From contig QANZ01009168.1 of the NCBI GenBank assembly GCA_003254925.1, forward strand, positions 62,001 through 126,000: a stretch of DNA of 64,000 bases, written 5' to 3'. Position numbers and translations under genes: made by a program. The DNA is from Chamaecrista fasciculata (lineage: Eukaryota; Streptophyta; Magnoliopsida; Fabales; Fabaceae). Positions 11,366 through 23,095 of the stretch are shown piece by piece; the first letter of the stretch is position 1, and each line of letters starts with the position of its first letter. The notes under the pieces are model-generated. The model was given only the letters and a program-made list of their open reading frames with translations, did not search any database and was not told the DNA's origin.

Positions 11366-13635
11366 TCAAGTTAGCGAGAACCCCTCCATTCTTTTGGGGT
11401 TGCGCAACCTCAACTGCTGGATGACGTTCTTAAAACCTATGTAGTTGTAGCGAGAACCCCTCCACTTGATCTGCCTCAAGGCTAACTCCTTAAGGGCTGC
11501 GTAGGCGTCCTTGCGATTTTGAATCTCAGCTTCCAGACCAGCAACTTTCTCTTTGAGCTGGTTGAGAAGGCCAACGGTCTCTTCCAGTTGCTTACCCCTC
11601 CGCTCATACCCGGTCTTGAGGGAATCCCGGGAAGCCTTGGTCAGGTCCAATTCATCTGTCAGCTCTTCGACAGCACGGCGCAACTTCTTGGCGTCCTCGC
11701 GTGCGTCATCCCTCTCAGAAATGAGATCTTTCCTGGAGACGCTATTGGCTAATACCCGCAATCCAGCAGCCAAAAAAAATTGAGCGGTCTCTTCGGCGGG
11801 ATCTTAAGTGTTTTCCATGGACGCCCTAGCCAGGTCGCCTCTCTTCACTGCCGCTGCCTCAGAAAGAGAGTTAGAAAGAATCTCCAGAGCGTTAAAGTCT
11901 CCAGCCTCCGGAGCAGCTGGAATTAGAGGAACTTCACTAGTAGGGCGTGCGCGCTTTCGCAACGGCGCCTTCCCATCCTTGGCCGCAGGAGCAACAGTTT
12001 CTTTTTCCCCGCCGATAGGATTGGCAAGAGGACTTCGAGTCGGAGTTGGCTCACGAATCGTGAGGTTCCCATGCTTACTTGGGACAGAAACGGGCTTCTT
12101 CTTCGAGGACGCCACCACTTTCTCTTTCCCCTTGTCCCCCCCGAGGACGCTTGGTCCTGATAACCTCGGCCAAGGAAGCCTCAACCACTGAAACGTAAAC
12201 CAAGCAGAGTTTAGAAACAATCAGTATAAGATGAAATATGGTGCAAGAACAAAAAGAGACACATACAACGCTTGGGATCAAAAAGGTCAGTGGTGATCAA
12301 CCGCAGCGCCGCCAAGCGCTCATCAACGGTTAGGTCCCTCCAGTTCCATTCGAAGGGTCCGAGTCGAGGCCTCCTCCATGATAAGGGAAACATGGCGCGC
12401 TCATCCGACGCGCGAACCCAGAAAGGCCGGTCAGATCCCGACTCCTTAATAAAAACAAACTTATATTGCCATTCCTTGGGGTTGCTAACGACATGCTTCA
12501 AAATCTTGGGGCGCCCCGGACGCCTGTAGTAGGAGATGAAGCAATTATCCACCCAGCGAGGGTAGAAAAAATACAAAACCAACCGGGTTGTTGGGGCAAC
12601 GCCGTCCCTCTTGCATTTGGTGACAAAGCCCAACAGGATGCGCCATCCATTAGCACTAACTTGAATGGGACAAATATTCATAATGGCTAGAAGATCCATA
12701 ACCGCAGGGTTGAAAGGCATTTTTATATCACAACCCTCAATAGCGTGCTCGCTAATCAGAAAGCCTCTTCCATCGGTGTAGAGCATGTCCGGCGGTGACG
12801 CCAGGTGACTCAGGGTGGGAATCTCACATCCCGGCGACCAACGACGCGGTGATGACGCCATCAATTTTTGGTTGAGCCCCTTGAGTACGTCCACACCAAA
12901 GTTCCAGGTGTAGTACTCCTTCACTACATCGCTAGTCAGATCCAAGAACGCCTTCTGCACCTTTTCATTGGGTCTCTGACGGCGCCAATCAACTACGGGA
13001 CGCACATTTCTCATGACTTCGGCCCTATCGGGAGCACACGACGTCGTCTCCCCCTTGACCCAAGGAACGTTGGCTAATTTGCGATTCTGACAAAGAAACC
13101 ACTCAGGGTGAGCTTGAAAATCAACTTCTTCACCATAGATCGTTTGCTGAGGATTGCCATCCCCTATGGACGCCCAAACAGGAACATCAGCGCCACCCGC
13201 TTCCTCGGGTACAGATGACCCCTCATCTATGGACGCCGACTCCGCATGAGTAGATAACATCTCATGAATCTCCGACGATGTGGACGAAGACAAGTCAGCA
13301 AGCACTTCTTCAACCCCTCCTAGAACATGGGACGAGGACGCCCCCGCATCACCATCTCTCCTATCCATAGGAGACGCGAACCTAGCAGGCGTTGACGTGC
13401 CAGGCGTTCTCGCACTGTTTCCAGCAGCTGAGGAAACATGACAGTTATAACCCATTTTATGAAGAACTCTCCTCCATTCACCAGCAAAAAGGGGGGAAAC
13501 GCCCCCGGGGAACAAGGGATCGTTTGGGAAAATGACCCTCAGTGGTTGTGGTTGATCACCAAACTCAGACCAGAATTCAAAAGATGACGAAGATGAAGGA
13601 GAAGGGTTAGGAAACTTACATTCATCAAAGTCCAT
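11366..13635 (-). pseudogene. Tat-lineage retrotransposon extra ORF ('gypsy-type transposon' domain), broken
   Basis: The minus-strand frame opens at 13635 (MDFDECKFPN) and encodes a low-complexity acidic N-terminus, then from about residue 290 a region typical of the plant 'putative gypsy type transposon' family (DGRGFLISEHAIEGCD, MNICPIQVSANGWRILLGF, RPKILKHVVSNPKEWQYKF). The first exon ends at 12267 before GTATGT. A 79-nt intron (12188-12266) with a TTTCAG acceptor leads to LVEASLAEVIRTKRPRG. The frame is then lost at a run of seven C (12136-12142); one base fewer would rejoin GDKGKEKVVASSKKK. Further on an in-frame TAA (11804-11806) interrupts before a coiled-coil segment (DAREDAKKLRRAVEEL, KEKVAGLEAEIQ) that ends at 11366. 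In Tat elements such extra ORFs can lie antisense to gag-pol, next to the 3' LTR. The + strand LTR at about 13980-14490 supports that arrangement here. Confidence 0.7.
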
Positions 13636-13979
13636 AACGCTGGCGAATCAAAGGAGAATCCTGGAGGAAAAAGCTTGAAGAAATTGAAGAACACTGCGAA
13701 GAACGCGAAGAACATAATGAGTAAAACTCAACAACAAAAATATGCATTATAGAAAAACAACCAAGGGAAGTATCACAATACTCACCGGAAGTCGCTGGTG
13801 GCGGTAATCGGAGCAGAAAGAACGGTGGCGGAGCTGAACGGAGCGTCGCGAACTCACAGTTCCGGCGAAGTTTTCAGAGAAAAACGAAGAAGAGAGAGAG
13901 AACTGAAAATTCGAATGAGGCAAGAGAGAGGGAAATGGAGGTTTTGGAAAAACCGTCACGAAAATCGAAAAGGCGTATT

Positions 13980-14490
13980 AAATGTGCCCCCCTCGGTCCA
14001 CGTTCCGCCACATGGTGGAGTAACAACGAATCGCTGCGTGACACGTGGCCACGATGAGCTGACAGGAAGTGACACACGACGTCAGCAAAGGAACTAAAAC
14101 GACTAGGGTGAAAGCAGTCAGGTCCAAGGACGCCACATCAGGCTAACACTCCTGGACCTTTAAAGTAAAACCCGAGGCGTCCACGACGAAGACGCCCATG
14201 AGGTTGCAGTCAGTTTCGAGAACGCCCTCGAAGGAGACTCCACTGATGGGGACAGGCATTTATGGCAAGATCACGCCAGATCATCCTCAGCCAGTATAAA
14301 AGGTTAACCTTTCACACTGGGAAAAGGTACGCTCTCTACTCAGTCAATTGAGATTATTGAGCTCATAACCCTTACTAACTTAAGAATCGGAGGTGAATCG
14401 CAGGGCCACCCTGTGTGTTCATTGTCTTGCAAGCGACCTTTGACCCAGAGTTGCCTCACTCGAACCAAGTAATGACCCCCGGCCAGAAAC
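13980..14490 (+). mobile_element. Tat-lineage 3' LTR (edges approximate)
   Basis: A plus-strand promoter-like block: TATA box TATAAAAG at 14295-14302, a TCAATTGAGATTATTGAGC leader, then CTTACTAACTTAAGAATCGG, GGTGAATCGCAGGGCC and TTGTCTTGCAAG, which match the layout of Tat/Ogre LTR R-U5 regions. It is likely to end near CCAGAAACA (about 14489). It lies just upstream of, and opposite to, the extra ORF at 11366-13635, as expected for an element whose antisense ORF sits beside the 3' LTR. The rest of the element (gag-pol, 5' LTR) is absent. I did not find the 5-bp target duplication. Confidence 0.5.
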
Positions 14491-15624
14491 AGGTTTGTCA
14501 GAAAATAATAAGAATAACATGCCATTTTTTTTCTTCTTTCCAATGATATATTTGGACAAATAGGGTTGTCCCATGAAATGACATTAATTGGGTTTTCATC
14601 ATCATCTCTCTCTCTAATAATCTTTATATTCCATCAGTGTCACAATGTGCTCTGCCACGAATCATTTCATATACCTTTGCCAACATGGTATGGCCCTCCC
14701 CCTCTCTATATCCTTATTCTATCGTTTACATCTAATCTGAATTTGGACATCATATGCTTCTGCATTTAAAGAATGGAATTTTAGTTATATATACATAAAT
14801 ATATATAAGACATAGCATACTAGTATGTTCTATGGGATAAACTCTTCCCCACTTTGTAGAGTTGACAAGATATCAATTAACTAGGACCTAGTACTCCGAT
14901 ATTGGCAAACATAACATTGAGCTATATTATTATAATAAAGGTAACATTTAGCTACATTATTTATGGCATCTGTGTGGTTATGGAGAGAAAAAAAACATAT
15001 AGGACTGGTATGGTTTATAGAGATTATTCTACTCATTTGAAGAACTGACCCAGACATTCAGTTAAACAAAAAAAAAAAAGAAAAAAAAACCATGTGGGTG
15101 GTTAGTGTTTTTTTTTTCCTGGTAAAATACGTTGATACTGGATATCATCCTACTAATTTTATATGTCATTCCTTAATATTATTAGGTTACCTTTGAGGTC
15201 GAGGAATGAGGGTAGTCTCGTTCACTTCTTTCCTATGGCTTATGGCAAACCTGTATATTCCCGAACTAAAAATGCCCCAACATAATTTTCGGCTTATTCC
15301 TTCTTAATTATATTTCTTCCAAATAAAAGGCAGAGGGAATAATTTAGTTTAGTTTTTACTGATTCTATCTATTCCAGCTTCATTTTGATACTCACTAGTC
15401 ACTATGTCTATGATATATTATCTATGAAACAATTATTAGGACAGAAGGCGAACATAATCTTCTTACCTTATCTTCTTGTTCAATGTCAAATCAGAATCTA
15501 CATTTATATAATAAGGTGAATTATTAACGGGGATAACTACATCAACCAGATTTGGCGATTTTCTTTATCAAGGAATTTTCCCCACTTTAAATACATTCCT
15601 GCACTAGTTGATTGCATGAAAATT
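14491..15624. other. Gene-free A/T-rich DNA
   Basis: No open frame of note and no repeat that I recognise. It contains a poly-purine patch at 15066-15090. Confidence 0.4.
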
Positions 15625-16592
15625 GTTTTTTATTTTAATAATACAATAAAATTAATTATGTATTAGGATATCCAACCCTTTTTCTTAATTCCTAAAATGA
15701 GATACGCACCAGCTCCCCACAATTTCAGACTGGACGGACCAATCAGCCGGTGCTACATGGTATCGGCTAATTTAATTTTTTTTTCTTAAAAAGCCTGAAA
15801 TCGTGCCACAGGGGATCGTGTCCCAAAGACACGATTTCAGAGCAAGATCTGAAATCATGTCTCTGGGACACGATTTCAGACTGACATGGCAGTTAGTTCT
15901 GAAAGCGTGCTGGGACACGCTTTAAGTTTGAAAATTTGACCAATTATGCCGGTCAAATTTTCAAATTTATTAGGCCGTTGGGTGTTGGCCTATAAAAGGG
16001 TGTGTGGGGTGTGGGGTTGGGGAGAGAAGCGAGAGTTGAGTGTTGTGTGAGAGAGAGTGAAGTGAAGTGAAGTGAGTGTTGTGTGTAAGAGTGAAGTGAG
16101 TTTCTGTGTGTATGAGTGAGTTAAGTGTGAGTGAGTGTGTTTGAGAGTGAAAGAGAGATAGAGACACTGAGAGAAGAAGAAGGAAGAAGAAGAAAGAAGA
16201 AGAAAATAAATTTAATATTTAAAAAAAAATAAAAAAACCAAAAACTTTTTGGTCAATTGATCGAAAAGTTTGGTCAATTGACCAAAAAGATTTTGGTCTC
16301 CGTGTAAGACACGATTTCAGAAGTTTGAAACCGTGCAGATTGCTTCTCCATGAAATCGCGCTGGGTCTGAGCGATTTCAGGCTATCTGAAATCGTGTAGG
16401 ACTGCGCAATTTCTGTGAGTTTTATTGAAAAAAAAATTTAAAATCAGTTGGTACCACGTGGCACCGGCCGATTGGTCCATCCAGCCTGAAATCGTGGGGG
16501 CTGGTGCGTATCCCATTTAGGAAATTAAGAAAAAAAATTAGTTATCTTAATACATAATTAACTTTATTGTATTATTCAAATAAAAAAAAAAC
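15625..16592. mobile_element. Non-autonomous DNA transposon with about 150-bp terminal inverted repeats
   Basis: The left arm (about 15625-15780) and right arm (about 16445-16592) are near-perfect inverted copies. Both carry AATACAATAAA, TTAATTATGTATTA, GATACGCACCAGC, GACCAATC and GCCGGTG in the same order when one is reverse-complemented. Between and inside the arms the motif CACGATTTCAG, often as face-to-face pairs with CTGAAATCGTG, occurs about ten times. The interior (15980-16200) is a simple GAGTGAAGTG-rich stretch with no transposase. Long TIRs suggest a Mutator-like or foldback element, but I could not find a clean target duplication. Confidence 0.7.
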
Positions 16593-16895
16593 CTGCATAA
16601 TAATACTTACATAGATCACAGGCCCACAACACAACTCCCAAAAGACATGTTTTCCTTCTTTGATGATTGAAGGAAATAGATTAAGAAAACTAGAAGAGTT
16701 TTGGTGAAGTGTGATTCCGAGCTAAAGTTATGACACAACTGCACCAGGAGGAAACTCACTAGTTTTACTTGTTGATATGTTTAGTTTGGAGGGAGATTTT
16801 GTTGTGGTCGTTTAATTACCCACAGGTTAAAATAGAACAAGCAGTCACAAGGAGCTCTCGTAAGTGCTAACTTTGTCCAGATAAAATCATTAATC
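16593..16895. other. Short intergenic spacer
   Basis: No feature recognised between the long-TIR element and the hairpin arm. Confidence 0.4.
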
Positions 16896-17210
16896 AAAAG
16901 CTGTACCACTACCTCATTAATCATGTCAATTAGAAGCATATACATGACCACGCCTCAATACTAGGGGTGTTCGTTGGGCGGTTTGGACGGTTTAAAATAG
17001 TTTTTCAAACCGAACCGCACGCATCGGTTTGGAGAAAACTCAAACCGTTCGGTTTGAAAAAAAAATATCAAACCAAACCAATATAATGGCGGTTTTGGCG
17101 GTTTGGTTTGGGCGGTTTGACCTTTAATTACTATTAATTTTATAATTAATATAAAAAGTACTAATTTCATAACATCTGAAAAGTAGCAACACTATGTTCA
17201 TTAAGTTATN

Positions 17211-18428
17211 GTTAGCTTTTATCAAGTTTTATTTAATTTTTCCGCTGCGCTCCCTCTGTGATTTCCCAACAGTGGTATCAGAGCCACGCTAATTATATGT
17301 TTATACTAGTTTTGTGATATACATGAGATGTATGTTGGGTGTTTATAGTTTTTAATCATATGCTTAAAGTTTTGCGAAAATCCACCACATGTTTTTCGAA
17401 CTAAATCTAAAGATTGGTGCAAGATTATGTATTTGATACATAGAAAATCAATTGGATTGATTTAAAGAATTTTTCTTGAAATTTTGGTGTTGGTCGAATC
17501 CTTGTATATATTTTGGTTAAAATTGTTTTAATTATACTATAGGGAAGTCGAAATTTTTAAATTTAGAATTTATTAATTTTAGACCAATAATTCGAATTCT
17601 TGAATTTGATTCCTGAATTATAATTATTGGTACAATACCTAATTTCAAGAGGCATGTTAAATTGCACAAGCTCTAATTGAACCACAATTAAATTGTTTTG
17701 TTGTGTTTTTGTTGTGATTTTTAAATATATGAATTGTTCATGTATGGGTATGGTGTTGGATATGGCTCTAGGTTTTATTTTGGTAAATACGGCCTGCGTG
17801 TCGTCTCCCTAAATTTCTGAATGTAATTTTTATTTTTCACCTCAATGTAACTGAGGCTTTCCCAATGTAATTTTCTTTTTCTTTTTAGAAAAGGTTCTCT
17901 CATTGGCTTGAGGGAATTTAGGGTAGATGGGCCATATCTAAACACGGTTATTTTTATGCATTTAGTATTTTGTATGTGATGCAATCTGCGCTAGATGTAT
18001 GTTTTAGGGCTGCGTTTAACATGCAAACGATTTTTATTCTCATAAACAAATACGTATACGATACGAGAATAGGATTTTGTATGAGATACAAAGTTCATGA
18101 ATGTGCTTTGAATGTATATGATACATAAGCACAAATTTTAAAATTGGATTTAAAATTGAACCAAAACGGAACAATTTAAAATTGAACCCTTTTAAAATCT
18201 TAAGTTTTAATGCCATCAATAAAACAACCCTGTTATCTTCTTGTTCATCGTGGGGCGGTGACAGCCTCCGCTGCACGTACCTACTTTTACCTTGAGGAGA
18301 CACGGGTGAATGGATTTTCAACGCAATGCCTCATTGAAGTCTTGGTTTGTTGAATGCGGTGATCGCCTCCGCGACACGTGTTCAATGGGCCTTGATCAAA
18401 TTTGGTTGGGCTTTTTGCCTCATTGTTA
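17211..18428 (+). mobile_element. Ty1/copia fragment: LTR 3' end, primer-binding site and leader
   Basis: After the N at 17210 the sequence reads TTTTTCCGCTGCGCTCC, CTGTGATTTCCCAACA (an LTR-style CA end at 17271), then the primer-binding site. The following kilobase has no gag or pol frame and a GC-richer patch at 18240-18400 with a repeated GCCTCCGC motif. It is a truncated internal piece embedded in the hAT element. Confidence 0.65.
17273..17285 (+). other. tRNA-Met primer-binding site of a copia retrotransposon
   Basis: TGGTATCAGAGCC, complementary to the 3' end of plant initiator tRNA-Met, directly after an LTR ending in CCCAACA. This pairing is diagnostic of Ty1/copia elements. Confidence 0.85.
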
Positions 18429-19606
18429 GGGTTTGGCGGTTTTGGCGGTTTGGTTTGGGCGGTTTGACCTTTAATTACTATTAATTTTATAATTAATATA
18501 AAAAGTACTAATTTCATAACATCTGAAAAGTGGCAACATTATGTTCATTAAGTTATGAAACAGAAGACGAAATGAAACTTTGAATGCGAATGGGAGAAAA
18601 CGAAATATAGATGTTAGGGTTTGGTCTTTCACTGGTTTTAGTTTGGAACTTTAAATGCGAATTGAAATGTCAAATGTCTATGCGGCTACTTTTTCAATTT
18701 TTACTTTTGGTCTTTAGGTTATAGTTTCATGGGCTGTGCCTCATTGTTTATTTGTTTTAGTGGAGTAGTGGAGGAACACATAAATACTATATATATATAT
18801 ATATAATGTATTGTATTATTTATATATAATTGCATAGTTGCGGTTTGGTTCGGTTTGGTGAAGTGTCAAACCGCCACCGAAACGAACCGCCCAAAATTAA
18901 GGAAAATGAAACCAAACCAAACCATTTGAATGTCGGTTTTGGTTCGGTTTGATTCGGTTTGGTTCGGTTTAATTCGGTTCAATCGGTTTGGTTCGGTTTT
19001 GAACACCCCTACTCAATACTTTCTTGCAGTTCCCATTTATTTCAGGTGTTTATGCAAAACTAATAAATCATATTTAAAAAGGAATAAATGGGAACTGCAA
19101 GAAGGTATTGAGGCGTGGTTATGTATATGCTTCTAATTGACATGATTAATGAGGTAGTGGTACAGCTTTTATTCAAAGGTCTGTTTATGCATAACCATCA
19201 TTTCATCAAAGGAGTACTTTATACGATGCGTATGTAGCTCGACTTTGCTTTTTAGCACACTAAACAAAATCAAATAAAGCCATTTAAAAACCATGACTAT
19301 CAAATTGTTAAAATCCGAAATTAAGGGTCTGTTTGACTATCAAAACAAAAACAGTATCTCCCTTCTTTAAGACCCAGAAATCGATTAAATCAAGCACATC
19401 TCTATCCACCAGTAAGTATTAGAGAAAAACATGATTACATATGTACATAGAGAAACTAAACGTTTTTCAAGGGTGATTTAGGATCTACATAAGTTAGGGA
19501 TCAACCTGCAGGCAATCATGGGGGCCAAAGCAATATCCACACCATATCCTCTTCTTTCACCTCCATAACGCATCTAAATTTCAAAGGTCCCAACCCCATT
19601 AGGGAA

Positions 19607-22600
19607 TCATTGCCTAATAGTAAGCTCAGCCCTCAGATAAAGTACTCCTTTGATGAAATGATGGCTATCATCGGCCATGAATGCACTCCATGGTATGCTA
19701 AACAGGTTTCGATACCCAACAGCCTTGCCTCCCGTGAAAGTATAATTTCCTTTATACTTGCTCATATACTCCTCAGTGGGTTTTGATCTTGCTGCAAATT
19801 CATAGTCAACAGTAAAAGAGACCGCTCCCTTCTCTTGCATCCCCAAGAAAAGCCCAAAGCAATGTAATGAGCTTTGCTGGTCCATATTGCAATGAGCTGA
19901 CAAGAAAAACCCTTGGCCCCCTAGGTGGAATGCTTGCGAATATACTCGACCAGAAGGAAATAGCTGTGCACATTCTTCTTTCTTCAGGTCAAGGTATACA
20001 ACACATTGTGGGCGGGGCAACTCAAATTCAACCACCTTAACAGGGCGGTACTTGTAAGCTCGCTCAACAAAACGACGATAGGAAGCACTTGCATCCTCTG
20101 CAGCAAGAGACCTCTGCCGATAAGGTGCCTCTGCCTTGAAAAAAAGGGCCTCAAGGACAACCTTTGATGCAAGGTCAGGATGGAAGTCACTGCATGTCAA
20201 GACCTTCTTCAGTTTACGGCAGGTCATGTATGGAAAACGAATAAGACGACCTAGTCGTGATCCAAGGACTTCTCGCCGCTCCTCAATTTTTGGATAATGT
20301 ATCTTAGCCCACTTGAGTACAAAGTCATAAACAGCATCTTCTGAAGCCACCTGAAGATCATCACCAGATAGCACTGCCTCTAAACCAGCCAAGGGTAATT
20401 TCAGGACCTCCTCTGAGAACCTATTTCATAAAAAAACAAAATGATGGGAACAAATTTTATATCTGTATGTGTGAAAAATGAAGTTACCCAACATAACAAT
20501 TAAGTAAAAAATGATGGAAATGTTAAGCTCTCCAGATCTATTCCATAAAGCAAACATCCAAACACTAGTTTTGGTTAGTGATATAGAGTATCACCATTGA
20601 CTAATTCAAACCTCAAAAGGGCGTTTAAAACTTTGAACTAAATAATCAAATTACAGAAAAGGAAATGTTCAAGAGAGAAACTGACTTAGTTAAGTCTTTG
20701 TAGCGTGTGGCAAGAAACTCCTTTGCTGCATCTGTCAGTGGTTGAACTGCATCTGCCATGAGAACACTTGAAGGAAGATCCAAATATAATAAGGCAGACT
20801 CACAAGTCATAGGCATGGTCTTCAACATCCTACTGCAATACCTCATGCATGATGCAACCTTAAATTTATCAGCAGCCATCAACACATCCAACATGGCAGA
20901 AGGTGTTGTAGCTCTCGATAAAGTGTTACTATACATAAAATTAAGTAGGTCCATGAGGGCAGCTTCCTCTGCTCCAATAACAATGCAGAAAGAAATAATA
21001 GTTCAGTTGACAGTAATATGCTCATCGAGTCATCGTATAGTAAATAAGGTATCCAAGCTAAAAGAGAGATATAGAGAAGGGGGAGATAGGAGATAAATTA
21101 ACAAACTACATCAGCTTACATAACTGAAAACAAAAAACTTCAGACTTCTACTACAATGAAGTATCATAAAATTTAGGCAAAAGTACTAATTCCGTCCCCA
21201 AACTTTACACATATTGTCAATTTCGTTCCCAATGTTTCACATTTTTGTCAACTTTATCCTATTACTAACTTCTTTCAATAAATTAACGACAGACTGCATC
21301 CTGTTTTTCAATCTGAGTTAGGATTTGAGTTTCTTTTTCTATCAATTTTACCTTATATATCACTAGTCACGTAGATTTTGTCGATAATATTTGGCTAAAG
21401 TAAGAGCAAAGGATAAAATTGACCAAAATGTGAAACATTGGGGACGAAATTGACAGTTAGTGTAAAGTTTGGGGACAAAATTAATACTTTTGCCTAAAAT
21501 TTAAAATTACCAGACGCCTGGATTTGGAGAGTTACACTTCGTTGTTCTGACTCCCTCAACCCATCTGAAAACAACTACGAGATGCATGAAAATAAGAAGT
21601 CACCCTAAGTAACATAAGATCACAGAGGTTAAAGAGATGATTAACAGTAAATCACAAAGCAGAAAAGGTCCCAGTACAATAACTCACTTTATAAAAGAAA
21701 GGACTTTTTGCTGCAAGAATTGGAGAACTGATATGTATGGTTCTGACTTTTAAAACTTTTGAGCAGCTTAAGCTAAGAGAAGAATTATCTCCATCAGCAA
21801 CTTCACCTACAAAAGTTATACAATAATCATAATAACAGTACTTCAAACTCCTGCAGTAATATGTATGTATAAAAAGTAAAAAGTAAATACAGAACACTCT
21901 GAGTGTATACAAATAGTAAGGTTGCAAATGAAGATACTCATTTTGACCTTGCACGGGTACTCTGCATCCTTATTACGAGTGGAAAACAGAAATAAATTAC
22001 AGATAAACCAAAAGAAGCTACAAAGAGTGTTTCCAAAGCCTAGAACTGACAGTTCAACAGATTTCAAACAGGCAATGCCACTAAAAATAATAGATATACA
22101 AAAATCAACAGACCTAAAGATGATTCCTCAATCATTGCCACAGGTTCCTCCTCTTGATTATCATGAGCCACGGGTTCGTCAGCATCTGACATATTACAAT
22201 TTAGACCCTGTTCCTCAGAGGGCACTATGACATCTGTAGCAAAAAAAAAAAAAATCAAGATTCAAATAAATCATTATCAGGTGCATTATACTTATTTAGT
22301 CTCCAGCAAATCTGACACTAGTTGGGCTCGAACATATGAAAAGAATCGTGAAAGGAGAACCTTAACATAACAGAAAAATGAAAACTAAGGCACTCGATAC
22401 AAAATCCTTTACCACTTGACCTTGTCAAATTCATAAACTTTCCAGCCAATTTTACATCTATGTGTTATAAGAAGGAAATAAAATGAGGGTGAAAATTCTT
22501 TTTACATATCAAATTCTTTTAAAGAGCCTCAGTTCTAACAATGTACGGGGTAGGCTTACCGGCATCTTTCTTGATGTCTTGCCTCCGTCTCTTGCGATTA

Positions 22601-22794
22601 CGAGCCCAATCAACGATGCTGCTACCAATACAGTCGTCGGTGTCGGATTTGGTGTCGGGAAAATCGGGAATAACCTCAATCACTAGAAGTCGATCAGAAA
22701 AATTGCTGTCGTTGAAAGCGAAGGCGAAGTCAGAGTCGAAAGACTGGCCATGGTTCTTAGGAGGGTCAAAGAGATCGACATTGGATTCTGTCAT
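19607..22794 (-). CDS. LRB: BTB-BACK protein, LRB/POB1 family (CUL3 substrate adaptor)
   Basis: Six exons on the minus strand give an uninterrupted 544-residue protein: 22794-22560, 22233-22114, 21806-21688, 21574-21511, 20968-20686 and 20420-19607, all with GT-AG introns and consistent phase. The start ATG (22794) opens [27 protein letters not shown] and the basic [14 protein letters not shown] segment are typical N-terminal marks of this family and could act as a nuclear signal. The BTB domain spans about residues 124-240 ([34 protein letters not shown]), BACK about 245-370, and the conserved C-terminal part ends LRAELTIRQ. The length is close to Arabidopsis LRB1/LRB2 (about 560). Family members recruit targets to CUL3 ligases in the nucleus, notably phyB with PIF3 in light signalling. 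The acceptor of exon 4 is CTCGTAG, not the nearby TTTTCAG, because only the former preserves [17 protein letters not shown] sits in intron 4. Confidence 0.93.
21176..21494. mobile_element. 319-bp Mutator-like MITE in intron 4 of the LRB gene
   Basis: The terminal inverted repeats start GGCAAAAGTACTAATTCCGTC and end with GGGACAAAATTAATACTTTTGCC. They are flanked by a perfect 9-bp direct repeat TAAAATTTA (21167-21175 and 21495-21503), the duplication length made by Mutator-type transposases. The right end lies 15 nt inside the intron from the splice donor at 21510. A diverged copy is at 48886-49201. Confidence 0.85.
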
Positions 22795-23095
22795 GGCACA
22801 ATAGTTGAAGCCACCTGGAAAAATACAGACAAATCCTCGAGATAGATGTGTTGTAATTTCGAAGCAATTAGGAATTCTCGCTGGGAGGGTTTTGACAAAG
22901 AAGACTAGTAAGTAGTAACCGAAGAAGCACAACACGACACGCAAGGCAACACAAGAGACCTTAAGCCTTATGTTATGCTCACTAATATTACTATTCCTAT
23001 CAACCCTTCAATTTCCCGATTCCTATACTAATTACTAATTCACCCATAAATTCATCGTACGACTCGGGAATGACATGAGACTTCTATAACTTTTA
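22795..23095. other. 5' flank and probable promoter of the LRB gene
   Basis: About 300 bp between the LRB start codon and a PIF-like element. It holds the 5' UTR and a proximal promoter. I see no unambiguous TATA box. Confidence 0.4.

Larger units (their letters stand above)
16962..19011. mobile_element. hAT-type element with 8-bp target duplication
   Basis: The ends are TAGGGGTGTTCG (16962) and GAACACCCCTA (ending 19011), flanked by the perfect 8-bp direct repeat CTCAATAC (16954-16961 and 19012-19019), the size made by hAT transposases. Subterminal DNA is packed with CGGTTTGG / CCAAACCG repeats at both ends, as in non-autonomous plant hATs. No transposase frame is present. A fragment of a Ty1/copia element sits in the middle. 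A 125-bp block of the hAT itself appears twice (17085-17209 and about 18432-18557). An N at 17210 makes the internal order uncertain. Confidence 0.85.
16896..19170. repeat. 88-bp hairpin split by a transposon
   Basis: The left arm is 16896-16961 and continues after the inserted element at 19020-19042; the right arm is 19082-19170. Removing the hAT element and one copy of its 8-bp duplication gives an 88-bp stem with two non-Watson-Crick positions, both of which would be G:U pairs in RNA, and a loop of about 40 nt. The arms include AAAAGCTGTACCACTACCTC and TTCTTGCAGTTCCCATTTAT. The hairpin could be a small MITE or a small-RNA precursor. Confidence 0.75.

Noticed and set aside
11519..12191. Plus-strand frames over the retrotransposon ORF
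   Set aside because: Shadows of the GC-rich minus-strand coding sequence.
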